Of a stretch of DNA of 64,000 bases, positions 1 to 8,965 are shown piece after piece (positions within the stretch are counted from its first letter, which is position 1; every line of letters begins with the position of its first letter). A model generated the notes under the pieces. That model did not search any database and was not told the DNA's origin. It was given only the letters and a program-made list of their open reading frames with translations. The stretch is taken from positions 496,001 to 560,000 of the forward strand of contig OZ253663.1 of assembly GCA_965263215.1 (NCBI GenBank), given 5' to 3'. The position numbers and the translations under genes were made by a program. This DNA comes from UBA1672 sp965263215 (lineage in GTDB: Bacteria > Pseudomonadota > Alphaproteobacteria > Micavibrionales > Micavibrionaceae).

Positions 1-1472
1 CCGCGAACAAAGCTGAGCATTCCGATAATGATCATAAACTGAAGGACAGCAGAGATTACATTATAAGCTGCTTGTGTTTCAGCAACACTCATGCCTGTTG
101 TATATTGCATAGATGCAAACGTGAATGTTACGGGGCTTGTAAACAAGCTAGAAGAAAATGCCCGTAAAATCGTTGTTGCTGAAAGCAGCATGCCCCCTAC
201 AATGAATGTACCAAACGTGCCCATACCACCGGGACCTCTTGCACCCTCTTGTGATGATTTAATCAGTCTTGAGATACCAATCATGATGAAAATCATACCG
301 GCAACAAAACAGAAGAAATTCAATACGACGTGTGATGGCCCGAGTATGTCGAGCATAAAACAGCCCATTGCTTCATCAAGTGAATTCGTACCGGTACATG
401 TTGCGGCCGTCACGGTTGACCTGAAACCAAAGTTTGTTGTTACAACAGTCGTACCTAAAAGACCCAGATTTACCATGGAAGATTTAAACACAGCAGTCAG
501 GAAAGGTAGTGAGAAAAACAAACCACCCGCAATTAAGCGCATAATACCTTCGGAAATGGCCACGCGTGAAGGATCAACAACGTGGTCACGTACTTTCAAA
601 ATACCCCAAACACCAAGGACAAGACCGATTAGGTATGAAATTGAGCTTAAGAAAACGGGGAGAGCACTTGCACTTGCCATTGCCCAACAAATCGCATCAC
701 CAACGGTTGTCCCGATGGGGAGTGAGACAGATGTCAGACATTCAATAGAGTTTGTTTCAGATGAATAGAAAAACCCAGCACCACCAATAAGGGCAAATAG
801 TGCGCCGAAAAAGCCAAGACCACCATCAGAAATTGTTGTGTACATTGCCTCAAATACTGTCGGTAATGCAAATAATGCACCGGCCGTAATATAACGAATA
901 ATCGCATCCTTCAAAGGAACGCGGCTAGGGTCTTCAACGTGGTCACGGGTTTTATATAATGCTGATACAGCAATAACAAGACCAAGAAGATAGCCGACTG
1001 CAGCGACAAGTCCGGGCATGAAATCAATTGAATCAATCATTTGATCCATAACACCGTTAACGTTTCCACCAAACCCAATAATGGTCGTAATTCCAGCAAA
1101 AAGACTATTCAGAAACGTTGCGGCCTCAACCGTCGGGTCAAAGACTGCGGCTGTACCACCGTTAATAGTAACGGATACGGCTTCAGCAATGATAGGCAAT
1201 GCAAACAGAGCACCACCTAAAAGATATCGTATAACGGGAGAGCTGATTGGAGTCTGATTGGGGTTTGTAACGTGATCTACTGTTTTAAAGATCGCAGTAA
1301 CACCCATAATCAAACCACCGGCATATGCGAGTGCGGCGATGAGACCAGGCAAGGATGCCGCGCTTTCGGTAATGTTTTGCCCAATATCGTCAATTTCTTG
1401 CGCGAAGGCTACATCCGAAAGGATAATTGAGAGAAACAACCCAAAAAGTAGAGAAAATAGATTATTCTTCAT
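1..1472 (-). CDS. icmC: IcmC/DotE-like inner-membrane T4BSS protein with four tandem units (partial, runs off left edge)
   Basis: The minus strand is open from an ATG at 1472 to the window edge (490 codons, no stop), with an AAGGAG ribosome site about 10 nt upstream. The translation has a signal-like N-terminus (cleavage near residue 24, after AFA) and four similar membrane units at about residues 39-98, 151-210, 270-329 and 382-440. The first three share a hydrophobic helix, a (V/R)DHV.(N/D)P loop and a second helix ending FALP or FSLP. IcmC/DotE of Legionella is a single unit of about 200 residues, so this is an internally multiplied version. It follows icmL-K-E-G as in the Legionella gene order. 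IcmC identity rests on position and topology; IcmD or a DotA-like role is possible. Confidence 0.68.
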   Translation of the reverse strand, partial: MKNNLFSLLFGLFLSIILSDVAFAQEIDDIGQNITESAASLPGLIAALAYAGGLIMGVTAIFKTVDHVTNPNQTPISSPVIRYLLGGALFALPIIAEAVSVTINGGTAAVFDPTVEAATFLNSLFAGITTIIGFGGNVNGVMDQMIDSIDFMPGLVAAVGYLLGLVIAVSALYKTRDHVEDPSRVPLKDAIIRYITAGALFALPTVFEAMYTTISDGGLGFFGALFALIGGAGFFYSSETNSIECLTSVSLPIGTTVGDAICWAMASASALPVFLSSISYLIGLVLGVWGILKVRDHVVDPSRVAISEGIMRLIAGGLFFSLPFLTAVFKSSMVNLGLLGTTVVTTNFGFRSTVTAATCTGTNSLDEAMGCFMLDILGPSHVVLNFFCFVAGMIFIMIGISRLIKSSQEGARGPGGMGTFGTFIVGGMLLSATTILRAFSSSLFTSPVTFTFASMQYTTGMSVAETQAAYNVISAVLQFMIIIGMLSFVR

Positions 1473-1606
1473 TAAATTCTTGCTCCTTGCATATATACCA
1501 CACCATTACAACACATATGAGTGCCGTACAGCAAACTTATTATCGTAATTACGCCCTTTTGATTACCATATTATACATGCAAAGTTAATTTTTAGGAAAT
1601 TATTTT

Positions 1607-2551
1607 TTATTGTTCGGCGCGCCCTGTGGTGCCGATAACGACCCATTTGCCATTTTCTTTGCCTATGGATTTAATGCGCCCTAATCCTTTTACGGTATTT
1701 CCTGGCTCAATGGAGCGGGTTTCTCCGCTGTTTTTGTTATATATAACAGCACTTTGTGGGCTGGCGCCTTTTATTTTCCATACGATCTTATCGGTGATAG
1801 AGGGTGGTTTTGTCACAACCTCATTGGTATCGCTGATTTTTTCTTTGATCGCAGGCTTTTGTACTTGTTTTTGGTGCGCATCTTCATCGAGCTTCAGAGG
1901 ATCAGCCGAATCGTCGGTTTTGGTTTTAGTCGTGCCATCTTGAACATGGGTTAATTTTTCTTCTTCTTCTTCCTTTACATCAATGACTTCCTCCGTTCTG
2001 GAAAGGATGTCCTGCTCTTCTATAGGGGCGGCTGAAGGTGACTTTTCTATATCCGATGCAATAGGGGGGAGAATACTCTCCTCGTCTTTGTTTGATGGTT
2101 CTTGATTTTCGTTAACCACAAGAGGGGGAAGCTGAATGTTTGATGTATTGTCCGGTAGGGGGGTTAATATAACTTGCTTTTCTTCAGGATTTTGTGCGTT
2201 GCTTTGTTGTTCTGGAAGCTCTATCGAAAAATCTTTCGGGGGATCATTTTCGCTCGTGGCCAATGGAGGTGCGTCTGCTTGGGGCAGCTCTAAGTTCACG
2301 ATTGGTGGCAGGTCTATTTTCTTGGTGCTGCTCGAGTAGTAATAATATCCTGAGCCCAAGATGCCTATTAAGAAAATCGGAAGGAGAAATCTAGAGCTTT
2401 CCTTTTTCTTATTGACCTGATCGTGCGGCTCTTCGAAGGAGGCGGGCTCCTCATCTTGATAAGAAGGGGGATCCAGATAGGCATCTTCATCCCAAGGCTC
2501 GTGTTCTAAATCATCGTCCGAATCATCATTAAAGTCATTGGATTTGTGCAT
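1607..2551 (-). CDS. icmG: IcmG/DotF-like T4BSS protein
   Basis: This 314-residue protein has a strongly acidic cytoplasmic N-terminus (about 1-52), one membrane helix (about 56-75), a long Pro/Glu/Lys-rich periplasmic stretch, and a small C-terminal domain (about 255-314). That domain has a WKIKGASP start and ends with a GKWVV segment, a pattern I associate with IcmG/TraP-type C-termini. It sits between icmE and icmC, exactly where icmG/dotF lies in Legionella. DotF contributes to the inner-membrane/core part of the secretion machine. The low-complexity middle makes sequence-only assignment weak, so the call leans on gene order. Confidence 0.62.
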   Translation of the reverse strand: MHKSNDFNDDSDDDLEHEPWDEDAYLDPPSYQDEEPASFEEPHDQVNKKKESSRFLLPIFLIGILGSGYYYYSSSTKKIDLPPIVNLELPQADAPPLATSENDPPKDFSIELPEQQSNAQNPEEKQVILTPLPDNTSNIQLPPLVVNENQEPSNKDEESILPPIASDIEKSPSAAPIEEQDILSRTEEVIDVKEEEEEKLTHVQDGTTKTKTDDSADPLKLDEDAHQKQVQKPAIKEKISDTNEVVTKPPSITDKIVWKIKGASPQSAVIYNKNSGETRSIEPGNTVKGLGRIKSIGKENGKWVVIGTTGRAEQ

Positions 2552-2596
2552 TAGAACAAAATCTACCCCGTTGAAATGATCGCCTAAAGGCGTTTC

Positions 2597-3865
2597 TTAT
2601 AGGCCTTCTTCTTCTGATTCCTCAACATTTTCCGTGAAGAATATGCCGATGGGCGTTCCCGCTGCGATAACAATCTTAATAGGCACTTCCGCAAGATCGT
2701 CTAAAATTTCAGATATTTCGTCCGCAGCTTCCTCTACACCGGTAGCTACTTCTTGCTTGTCGTCCGTTTCCTCTTCTGAGGTTGTTACAGTTTCACCTGA
2801 AACAGAGACTGATGTTCGGCCAGATTCTGCAATCGCGGAAGCATAGCCTGAAATAAACTCAGCAGCAGCAGGCAACACAATACGTCTGATGTACCTGTGA
2901 TCAACATCTGTACGCAAAGCCGCCAGACCAGTGTCCGGGTTCAACATAACAGCATTAATGTCATATTGCTTTCCTTCTTCATTTACTGCAATCGCAAACG
3001 TGATACCAAGCATTTCTATATCATCTAAAACGGTGAACTTACCTAGAAGTTTCCAACCTTTAAGTGGGCCGCTTACCATGCGCGCCAATACTGTGAAAGG
3101 TACATCGGAATTAGCTTCTAGCAACAACTGACCGTAAACTATTTTCCCTGCAGGGATAATGACTTCAACCTCTTCTACTTCAGAAAAGTTTGGGTCACCC
3201 GGGTTTCCGCCGTTACCATTACCACCACCATTACCGGCAGCAGCCTCGTCCTCTTCATTATATTCAATAAGAACTCTGGTCGTAAACGTTTTGACTTGAT
3301 TTGTCGTGGCCAAAACCGACTCCATTTGTTGAGCCATAGACTCAGCTAGATTAGTAATGGCTTCACTTTGCTGCTCAGCATCAAGAACCGTGACAGGCTC
3401 AGGATCAGCTTCTTTACTCTTCATTTGACGCTCAACGCGCTCTTCTTGGAGTAGGCGCCATCTGTGCAAAGGATCTTCTGTTTCTTCTTGTATTTCAGGA
3501 ACTTCCAGACGTGTGTCCGGGGCTTCAATAGGAACGGGGATCGCACTACCACCAGTCGCGATCGCATCATCAAGCACAGTTTCGTTTTGTTGCTCAACAG
3601 CCTCAACGTAAGCTGGCGCAACCTCTTCATCAGTACCCGGTACGGACGTCACTTGAGCTCCGCCAGGAACGATCGAGATCGTCTCCTCTTCTTCACCGCC
3701 GCTAAAAGTAACAGCAACAAAACCAATGAGGGCAAGCGCACCAACAACGATACCAATTTTAGCAACAGGGCTTTGTCTTATCGTTTCGCCCAGACCCGAT
3801 TTTTGAGTAAATTCATCAAAACCATCGTCAGCACCGATTATTTCTTCATCGAGATCATCATTCAT
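2597..3865 (-). CDS. icmE: IcmE/DotG, VirB10-like core component of T4BSS
   Basis: This 422-residue protein has a short acidic cytoplasmic N-terminus, a single membrane helix (about 38-56), a Pro/Glu/Gln-rich linker, a Gly/Asn stretch near 215, and a C-terminal VirB10-like beta domain. That domain begins with an IPAGKIVYGQL segment near residue 238 and ends with a GTPIGIFF strand. DotG spans the envelope and forms the channel core with DotH, DotC and DotD. Legionella DotG is about 1,050 residues because of a large pentapeptide-repeat region; that region is absent here, giving a compact, IncI TraO-like form. The gene overlaps the end of icmK by 8 nt, which suggests translational coupling. Confidence 0.85.
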   Translation of the reverse strand: MNDDLDEEIIGADDGFDEFTQKSGLGETIRQSPVAKIGIVVGALALIGFVAVTFSGGEEEETISIVPGGAQVTSVPGTDEEVAPAYVEAVEQQNETVLDDAIATGGSAIPVPIEAPDTRLEVPEIQEETEDPLHRWRLLQEERVERQMKSKEADPEPVTVLDAEQQSEAITNLAESMAQQMESVLATTNQVKTFTTRVLIEYNEEDEAAAGNGGGNGNGGNPGDPNFSEVEEVEVIIPAGKIVYGQLLLEANSDVPFTVLARMVSGPLKGWKLLGKFTVLDDIEMLGITFAIAVNEEGKQYDINAVMLNPDTGLAALRTDVDHRYIRRIVLPAAAEFISGYASAIAESGRTSVSVSGETVTTSEEETDDKQEVATGVEEAADEISEILDDLAEVPIKIVIAAGTPIGIFFTENVEESEEEGL

Positions 3866-4904
3866 CTAATAAACCCTCACGCGCAGTAAGACGGGCACGC
3901 ACCATACGCCCCCGGTCAGAAAGTAAAATTACAGGTGTTTCTTCCAAGGCGTATATTTTTGTGCCATCGGCAGAAGTCACCGAACTATCCCAGCCTGGAG
4001 ACAATAAAGTCAAAGGCGTTCTTACATATGTTAGGCCATTATAAATATACGCAGTTGTGCGCCCATCAACACCAGCCACATCTAATAGCTCGGCGTCACT
4101 TGGTACAACACCACTCAAGGCGATCGACATATCAGGATCACCTGACGTCAATGTTACACCCGGATCAATAAGAGGCGTGCTTGCGCCGGGTCCCTTTTTG
4201 GGAACAACCGCATCAAGACGATAATGCACAACATCTCTGTTTGTCTCAAATGTTAATATTACAGGCGCATTCAAACCCATCAAGCGCATAGAAAGGTTGC
4301 CGTGCGCAAATTTTGTATCAGGAGATATTCTGAAAATATGCGTTACTTCGTACACCTCAGATTCCTGAATCTGAAAATCACCAACCCAACTGATATCTTC
4401 AATCGGCCAAGGGGCGCCAGAGGAATCTAACATACTTACTGTTGTAACATACCCATAAGCCAACTTTACAACAAGAGGCGCAACACCAGGGTCAAGTGAA
4501 ATATTCTGCACAACAGACTCGGGGCGCGGGTAAGGATGGACAGGCAACTGTGTAGATTCGACTGTTCTGTCGAAATGCTCAAGAAGAGTCCTAATCTCAT
4601 CCGGCTTAAGCGGCAAAAGCGTCTTCAACGCCTGATCAAAAGCTTCCTTACGGAAAGAGTCTTCCAACTCTTCGGTTGATTTTTCAAATTCAAATTCCTC
4701 ATCATCGAAATTGAAAGTGTCTTCGCCTGAAGTGTCGCCAGGCAAAGCATCTATTTCGGATAACTCGCTATCTGTCATTTCGGATTGAGCATGTAAGGGG
4801 TTTGGCGCGACCATTACGGCGGCACAACCCAGAACGAGCCCTAGACCCAAAATTCTGCCATTGAGAATTGAATAAATTTCTTGTGAAAAGTTTTTGTAAT
4901 GCAT
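3858..4904 (-). CDS. icmK: IcmK/DotH outer-membrane core component of T4BSS
   Basis: This 348-residue protein has an N-terminal signal peptide (hydrophobic run about 19-37, AQ cleavage region near residue 40), an acidic segment, then the conserved IcmK region. That region includes a PYPRPESVVQNISLDPG block near 125-145 and a W(P)IEDISWVGDF block near 170. C-terminal beta strands follow. DotH/IcmK (TraN in IncI plasmids) is the VirB9-like outer-membrane-complex protein that assembles with the DotC and DotD lipoproteins. It lies between icmL and icmE on the minus strand and overlaps icmE slightly, so it is part of one operon. Confidence 0.88.
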   Translation of the reverse strand: MHYKNFSQEIYSILNGRILGLGLVLGCAAVMVAPNPLHAQSEMTDSELSEIDALPGDTSGEDTFNFDDEEFEFEKSTEELEDSFRKEAFDQALKTLLPLKPDEIRTLLEHFDRTVESTQLPVHPYPRPESVVQNISLDPGVAPLVVKLAYGYVTTVSMLDSSGAPWPIEDISWVGDFQIQESEVYEVTHIFRISPDTKFAHGNLSMRLMGLNAPVILTFETNRDVVHYRLDAVVPKKGPGASTPLIDPGVTLTSGDPDMSIALSGVVPSDAELLDVAGVDGRTTAYIYNGLTYVRTPLTLLSPGWDSSVTSADGTKIYALEETPVILLSDRGRMVRARLTAREGLLDE

Positions 4905-5009
4905 GAATCTTCTAACCCAGATACTCTAAAAACGTTATAAACGATACATCGATTTTTTATAATTGTCACGCATTATCAACATAATAGCGAAAAAAATTTA
5001 CCTTTTTTA

Positions 5010-5693
5010 TTAACGCGCCATAGCGATCCATTGCTCTATCCCAACGCCATTGGCGCTTTCAAGGCGTGGCACACGAACAATGATTACCGTTACAAGCAGT
5101 CCTGTATTGGATGTTTTCGCGCCAGATCGGTACGTTAATACGATTGGAATTTCGACAACCCACTGATATCGGCCGGCGACCAAGCCCTCAGATTGGAGTA
5201 TCGGCGCACCCTTCGGTGCCGCGGTAATAATTTGCTGATTGACTTCAACCATTTCGATAATACGCGATCTTTGCAGAGCCTGTGTGAAGCTCTCCCACCC
5301 ACGTTTCGTGAAATTTCGTGAAGATTCCTGTAGTCGGCGCCTGTAATCATTAAATCCGAAGGTCATGACTTCTGTGGTGGCCTGTGCCACCCAGGACATA
5401 AGTGCGGGCGTACTCAGGTTCGGTTGACTGAGGGGAACCATCGGAATTAGTCGACCGTCTTCCGTTGTGGCGAAATAGAAGTGCTGCGGCTGGTTAACTT
5501 TGACGATATAATACATCGCGCCCACGAGACCCAATATAACGGCACTTTGTATCAGCGTCATTTTAAGGAGGCTTCTGTAGCCATCACGATAAAACTCATT
5601 GCGAATGACAACCGTACCAAGACCAGAGGAGACCTCTTTGTCCATTTTAATCTCAGGGCCTTTTTTCTCGTCTTTATCTTTTTTCTTTAACAT
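5010..5693 (-). CDS. icmL: IcmL/DotI inner-membrane component of T4BSS
   Basis: This 227-residue protein has a Lys/Asp-rich cytoplasmic N-terminus, one membrane helix (about 44-64) and a periplasmic domain with an LSQPNLSTPALMSWVAQA block, a NDYRRRLQ segment and a C-terminal NTGLLVTVIIVRVPR segment. These are hallmarks of the DotI/IcmL family (TraM in IncI plasmids), a VirB8-like partner in the inner-membrane complex. The next gene on the same strand (icmK) starts about 105 nt downstream. It is the first gene of the left-hand operon and is transcribed divergently from the five-paralogue array across a 289-bp spacer. Confidence 0.88.
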   Translation of the reverse strand: MLKKKDKDEKKGPEIKMDKEVSSGLGTVVIRNEFYRDGYRSLLKMTLIQSAVILGLVGAMYYIVKVNQPQHFYFATTEDGRLIPMVPLSQPNLSTPALMSWVAQATTEVMTFGFNDYRRRLQESSRNFTKRGWESFTQALQRSRIIEMVEVNQQIITAAPKGAPILQSEGLVAGRYQWVVEIPIVLTYRSGAKTSNTGLLVTVIIVRVPRLESANGVGIEQWIAMAR

Positions 5694-5921
5694 GTGTCTT
5701 ATATAACCTGTGCGCTTAGCTTTGAATTTTTATTTCTTAATTGTGAGTACTCTGTAAATACATCAATACAGAATGCATTGTGTCGTAAAAATAACTTTCA
5801 TACAATATTTGAATAAAGATTATTTTCTAATTTTTCGTAAATATTCGGTGCTTTTTACTTTATGACTATGATAAGGTGTTTAATACGCGTGCGGAAATAG
5901 TGGCTTCACATTTGAAAATAA

Positions 5922-5937
5922 TTGAAAGTTTTTTCAA
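5922..5937. promoter_or_regulatory. Short palindrome in the divergent icmL / paralogue-array spacer
   Basis: The 289-bp AT-rich spacer between icmL (minus) and the first paralogue (plus) contains TTGAAA-N4-TTTCAA, a perfect 6-bp inverted repeat, about 45 bp before the start at 5983. It could be an operator or simply an AT-rich coincidence. I see no convincing sigma-70 pair and nothing else coding in the spacer. Confidence 0.25.
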
Positions 5938-5982
5938 AATAGTGCAGCATGAAGAAGACATTTTATCGATCAAGAGTTTTTA

Positions 5983-7527
5983 ATGATTAAAGCGGACATT
6001 GCGAAAGATACCTTATTGTTTCCAAAAGTTTTCTTGAGGATTTTTGCGCTTGTCTTGCTTCTCCTTACATTGTCAGTATTGTTTATTCCGCAACCTGCGC
6101 AGGCCTGTTGCTTTTCCTGTGCGCAGAGTGATTGTGATCAGGCGGTTGACTTTATTACGCAGGCGCATGATGACTTGCGCCAAAATACACAAGATGAATT
6201 TGATGACGATCTTGAGGCTTTTGAAGATTGGCTTATCGAGGTTATGTTGGAGAATGAATTCGTACCTGCGATGGCGGATATGGCAACGCAAATGGGTGCC
6301 GTTGCAATGCAGTACACGCAAATTGTTGGTTCTTTTTTGGATGCGCAACTGCAGATGGATACGCAAAGAGTTTTGCGTAAGCTTCAGTTTGAGGCACATA
6401 AGGATTATCACCCTAGTGAAACGTTCTGTTATTTCGGTACAAACGTAAGAAGTTTGGCGGCAACAGAAACGAAGGGGCGTTTCAATGCGTTGGTTTTGGC
6501 GAATCAGTCTTTGGCGCGTCAGCTTGGTAATGTCAATCAGGCAGGCAATACAAATCAGACGGGAGATTATCAGGCGCGCTGGGATCAGTTCGTGGACACT
6601 TATTGTGACCCGCTTGATAACAACTTTCAGGATTATGCAATATTTATCGGGCCAGCGAGCCGACCATTAACAGATCTCGGTAGTTATCCGCGCACTGGTT
6701 TGATTCTTGCGTGTGACCATGATGGTTCCGGCACGGGGTCGGATGTCGGTGCGGAGGATCATAATAGATATAACAGGGATATTGATTATACGCGCTTGAT
6801 CGATGTGCCCAGAACGATCAATATGGACCTTACAGATACGACGCTGGACGTGACAACATTGCCTGTTGCGCCGTTGTACACTGGGCCTATTTATCAGCCT
6901 GGTGAGGAGGAAGACATTCTCGCGCTTTCCAAAAATCTTTATGGTCACCGTGTTCTTTCCAGAAGCCTCTCAAATGCAATTTTGGATGGTGAGACGGCGC
7001 AAAGACTTTATCTTGCTCTGCGTAGTGTTGCGGCGAAAAGAGGGGTCGCTCAAGCAAGTTTTAATGCAATTGTTGCGCTTAAATCATCCGGTACGTCAGA
7101 TGCGATGACCGGTGCCAGCACTAAGCCAACAGTTGATCCGTTGGTGACTCCGGTCGTGTTGGATACAAAGCAAACTCGACGTTTTCTTGGTGCGATTATG
7201 GCGCAGCTTTTGCCGGCTGATCCCGCTGTTAGCGCTGGAAATATATTTGATTTAATCGGTCATAGTCCAAGCTATTATTCGCAATTAGAGATTCTTGCGA
7301 AACGTCTTTATCAGAATCCTGATTTTTATGCGCAATTATATGATTCGCCCGCAAATGTTAGCCGTAAGAAAGTGGCGATGAAGGCGATTGAGTTGATGGT
7401 TGATCGTGAGATTTATGAAAGTCAGATTAGGCGTGAAATGAGTATTTCTGTTTTACTGGCGAGTAAATTGAGGGCGACCCACAGAGAGGCGGCCCGCGGT
7501 ATATCTTCGGCTCAGGGAAGAGATTAA
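5983..7527 (+). CDS. Secreted KDYHPS-family protein, paralogue 1 of 5 (unknown function)
   Basis: This 514-residue protein is first in a five-gene tandem array. It has a long signal peptide (hydrophobic about 14-37, cleavage after PAQA), after which the mature chain starts with a cysteine cluster of the form CCxxCxxxxC. It is otherwise mostly helical. The family core includes an FxDAQLQMDTQRVL-type helix, AHKDYHPSE followed by CYFGT (about 136-152), a YCDPxDN motif, a single Cys before a DGSG segment, NRDIDYTRL, a (D/E)EDILALSKNLYG block, and a C-terminal SYYSQLEIL..RLYQNPDFYAQLYDSPANV block. I do not recognise the family. Its position between the two icm/dot arms suggests an envelope or secretion-linked role (inference). 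Confidence 0.8.
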   Translation: MIKADIAKDTLLFPKVFLRIFALVLLLLTLSVLFIPQPAQACCFSCAQSDCDQAVDFITQAHDDLRQNTQDEFDDDLEAFEDWLIEVMLENEFVPAMADMATQMGAVAMQYTQIVGSFLDAQLQMDTQRVLRKLQFEAHKDYHPSETFCYFGTNVRSLAATETKGRFNALVLANQSLARQLGNVNQAGNTNQTGDYQARWDQFVDTYCDPLDNNFQDYAIFIGPASRPLTDLGSYPRTGLILACDHDGSGTGSDVGAEDHNRYNRDIDYTRLIDVPRTINMDLTDTTLDVTTLPVAPLYTGPIYQPGEEEDILALSKNLYGHRVLSRSLSNAILDGETAQRLYLALRSVAAKRGVAQASFNAIVALKSSGTSDAMTGASTKPTVDPLVTPVVLDTKQTRRFLGAIMAQLLPADPAVSAGNIFDLIGHSPSYYSQLEILAKRLYQNPDFYAQLYDSPANVSRKKVAMKAIELMVDREIYESQIRREMSISVLLASKLRATHREAARGISSAQGRD

Positions 7528-7552
7528 AGCTATATAAAGGTGTTTTGACTGT

Positions 7553-8965
7553 ATGTTTGTCAAAAATGGTAAAAATAATGAAAAGCAAGGTTTCCTAAAA
7601 AGATTTAGGGGACTCATTGCTGTTGTTGCTGTTGTGTCGATTTTGTCTGGCGCCATATTAACAACGCGTGAGAAGCCTGCAGACGCATTTAGTTTTTGTA
7701 CGCCATGTATCTTATGTATCCCCGGTGACACGATCATTACGATCTTTATCTTGAATCTGCTTCAGGAGTTTTGGGACGGTATTATCGAAGATGATATTGA
7801 AGAGCTTCTGAACATGGAAGAAAACTGGATTGTGGAAGATTTCTTCGAAGATTTCTGGTTGCGTGCAGTCGCGGAACTGACAGAGTTTTTAGGTGCGTTT
7901 GGTATGTTCCAAGTTGAGGTTGTTGGGACGTTTTTTGACGCTAAAAATCAGTTGGAAACCAGGCGTCTCTTCTTCAAGCTTCATGCAGAGGCGCACAAAG
8001 ATTATCACCCAAGTGATGATTTTTGTTATTTCGGAACGAATTCCAGAAGTTTAGCGGCGTCAGAGCAGCGCGCACATCTTAACAAGCTTGCTTTATCTCA
8101 GTGGGCGATAGAACGCCAGTTGGGTACGGAAGGTAGTTCGTCTGCGCGGGCATCTGTTGGTGATAAAGAGGGGCGCTGGCGTAATTTTGTAGGTACTTAT
8201 TGTGATCCCAAGGATAATGGGTGGGAAGGTGCCGGTTCCGGTTTGGATTATGCTTGTGACAGAGATGGTCCGGGTGCCGGTCTGAATTTGGGCGCTGTTG
8301 ACAGAAGGCGCGTCAATATGGATGTTGATTATACGCGCTTGGTTGAAATGCCCAGAACGCTGGATATTGACTTTAGTTCGCCGCCTGCTCCTAACCTTTC
8401 TGATGATGAAGAAGACGTTTTGGCCTTGTCTGCAAACCTTTATGGGAGTACGGCACCATCCAGAAAACTCTCCTTTGATATATTGGATGATTACCCCACT
8501 GCGCGTTTGCTTTATATGGACCTTAGAAGTGTTGTTGCGAAACGTGATGTCGCTATGAATAGCTTTAATTCAATCGTTTCAATGAAGGCCGCCGGTACGA
8601 GTGGTGCAACAACGGGCGGTAATACTGCAGCTTATTTAGCGGCCGTGATGAAAGATTTGATGCCAACGGCTACTGATGATGAGATATTTGAAATTATCGG
8701 CGAAAACCCTAGTTATTATGCTCAGTTGGAGATTTTGGGTAAGAAAATATTTGAAAATGCTGATTTTTACGCAAACTTGTATGACACCCCAGCCAATGTT
8801 CAACGTAAAAGCGTTGCCATGAAGGGGATAGAGTTAATGCTTGATCGGGCTTTGTTTGAAAGCGAACTTCGTCAGGAAATGATGTTGTCTGTTATGTTGT
8901 CGAGTGAGCTTAATAGAACTCAGAAAAGCGTTGGTCATGAGATGAAGGCGAAAACTAAGAAGTGA
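7553..8965 (+). CDS. Secreted KDYHPS-family protein, paralogue 2 of 5 (unknown function)
   Basis: This 470-residue protein starts 25 nt after paralogue 1, with AAAGGTG upstream. It has an N-terminal basic stretch, a hydrophobic signal (about 19-37) and a cleavage-like PADA, then a CxxCxxC cluster. A very acidic helical segment follows (about 65-100), then the family core: AHKDYHPSD, CYFGT, YCDPKDN, ACDRDGPG, VDYTRL, DEEDVLALSANLYG and the SYYAQLEIL...FYANLYDTPANV block. It is the closest relative of paralogue 1, sharing the same order and spacing of all three core cysteines. Its stop overlaps the next gene's start region (GTGATG), so translation is probably coupled. Function unknown. Confidence 0.8.
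   Translation: MFVKNGKNNEKQGFLKRFRGLIAVVAVVSILSGAILTTREKPADAFSFCTPCILCIPGDTIITIFILNLLQEFWDGIIEDDIEELLNMEENWIVEDFFEDFWLRAVAELTEFLGAFGMFQVEVVGTFFDAKNQLETRRLFFKLHAEAHKDYHPSDDFCYFGTNSRSLAASEQRAHLNKLALSQWAIERQLGTEGSSSARASVGDKEGRWRNFVGTYCDPKDNGWEGAGSGLDYACDRDGPGAGLNLGAVDRRRVNMDVDYTRLVEMPRTLDIDFSSPPAPNLSDDEEDVLALSANLYGSTAPSRKLSFDILDDYPTARLLYMDLRSVVAKRDVAMNSFNSIVSMKAAGTSGATTGGNTAAYLAAVMKDLMPTATDDEIFEIIGENPSYYAQLEILGKKIFENADFYANLYDTPANVQRKSVAMKGIELMLDRALFESELRQEMMLSVMLSSELNRTQKSVGHEMKAKTKK

Noticed and set aside
91..768. 225-codon plus-strand open frame at the left edge
   Set aside because: It lies antisense to the icmC-like gene, which is open over 490 codons with a signal peptide, repeated membrane units and the expected operon order. 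The plus-strand translation shows no domain.
5901..5916. Sigma-54-like TGGCTTCACATTTGAA before the paralogue array
   Set aside because: The -12 element reads TTGA rather than TTGC, so the essential GC is missing. The AT-rich spacer easily gives such partial matches.
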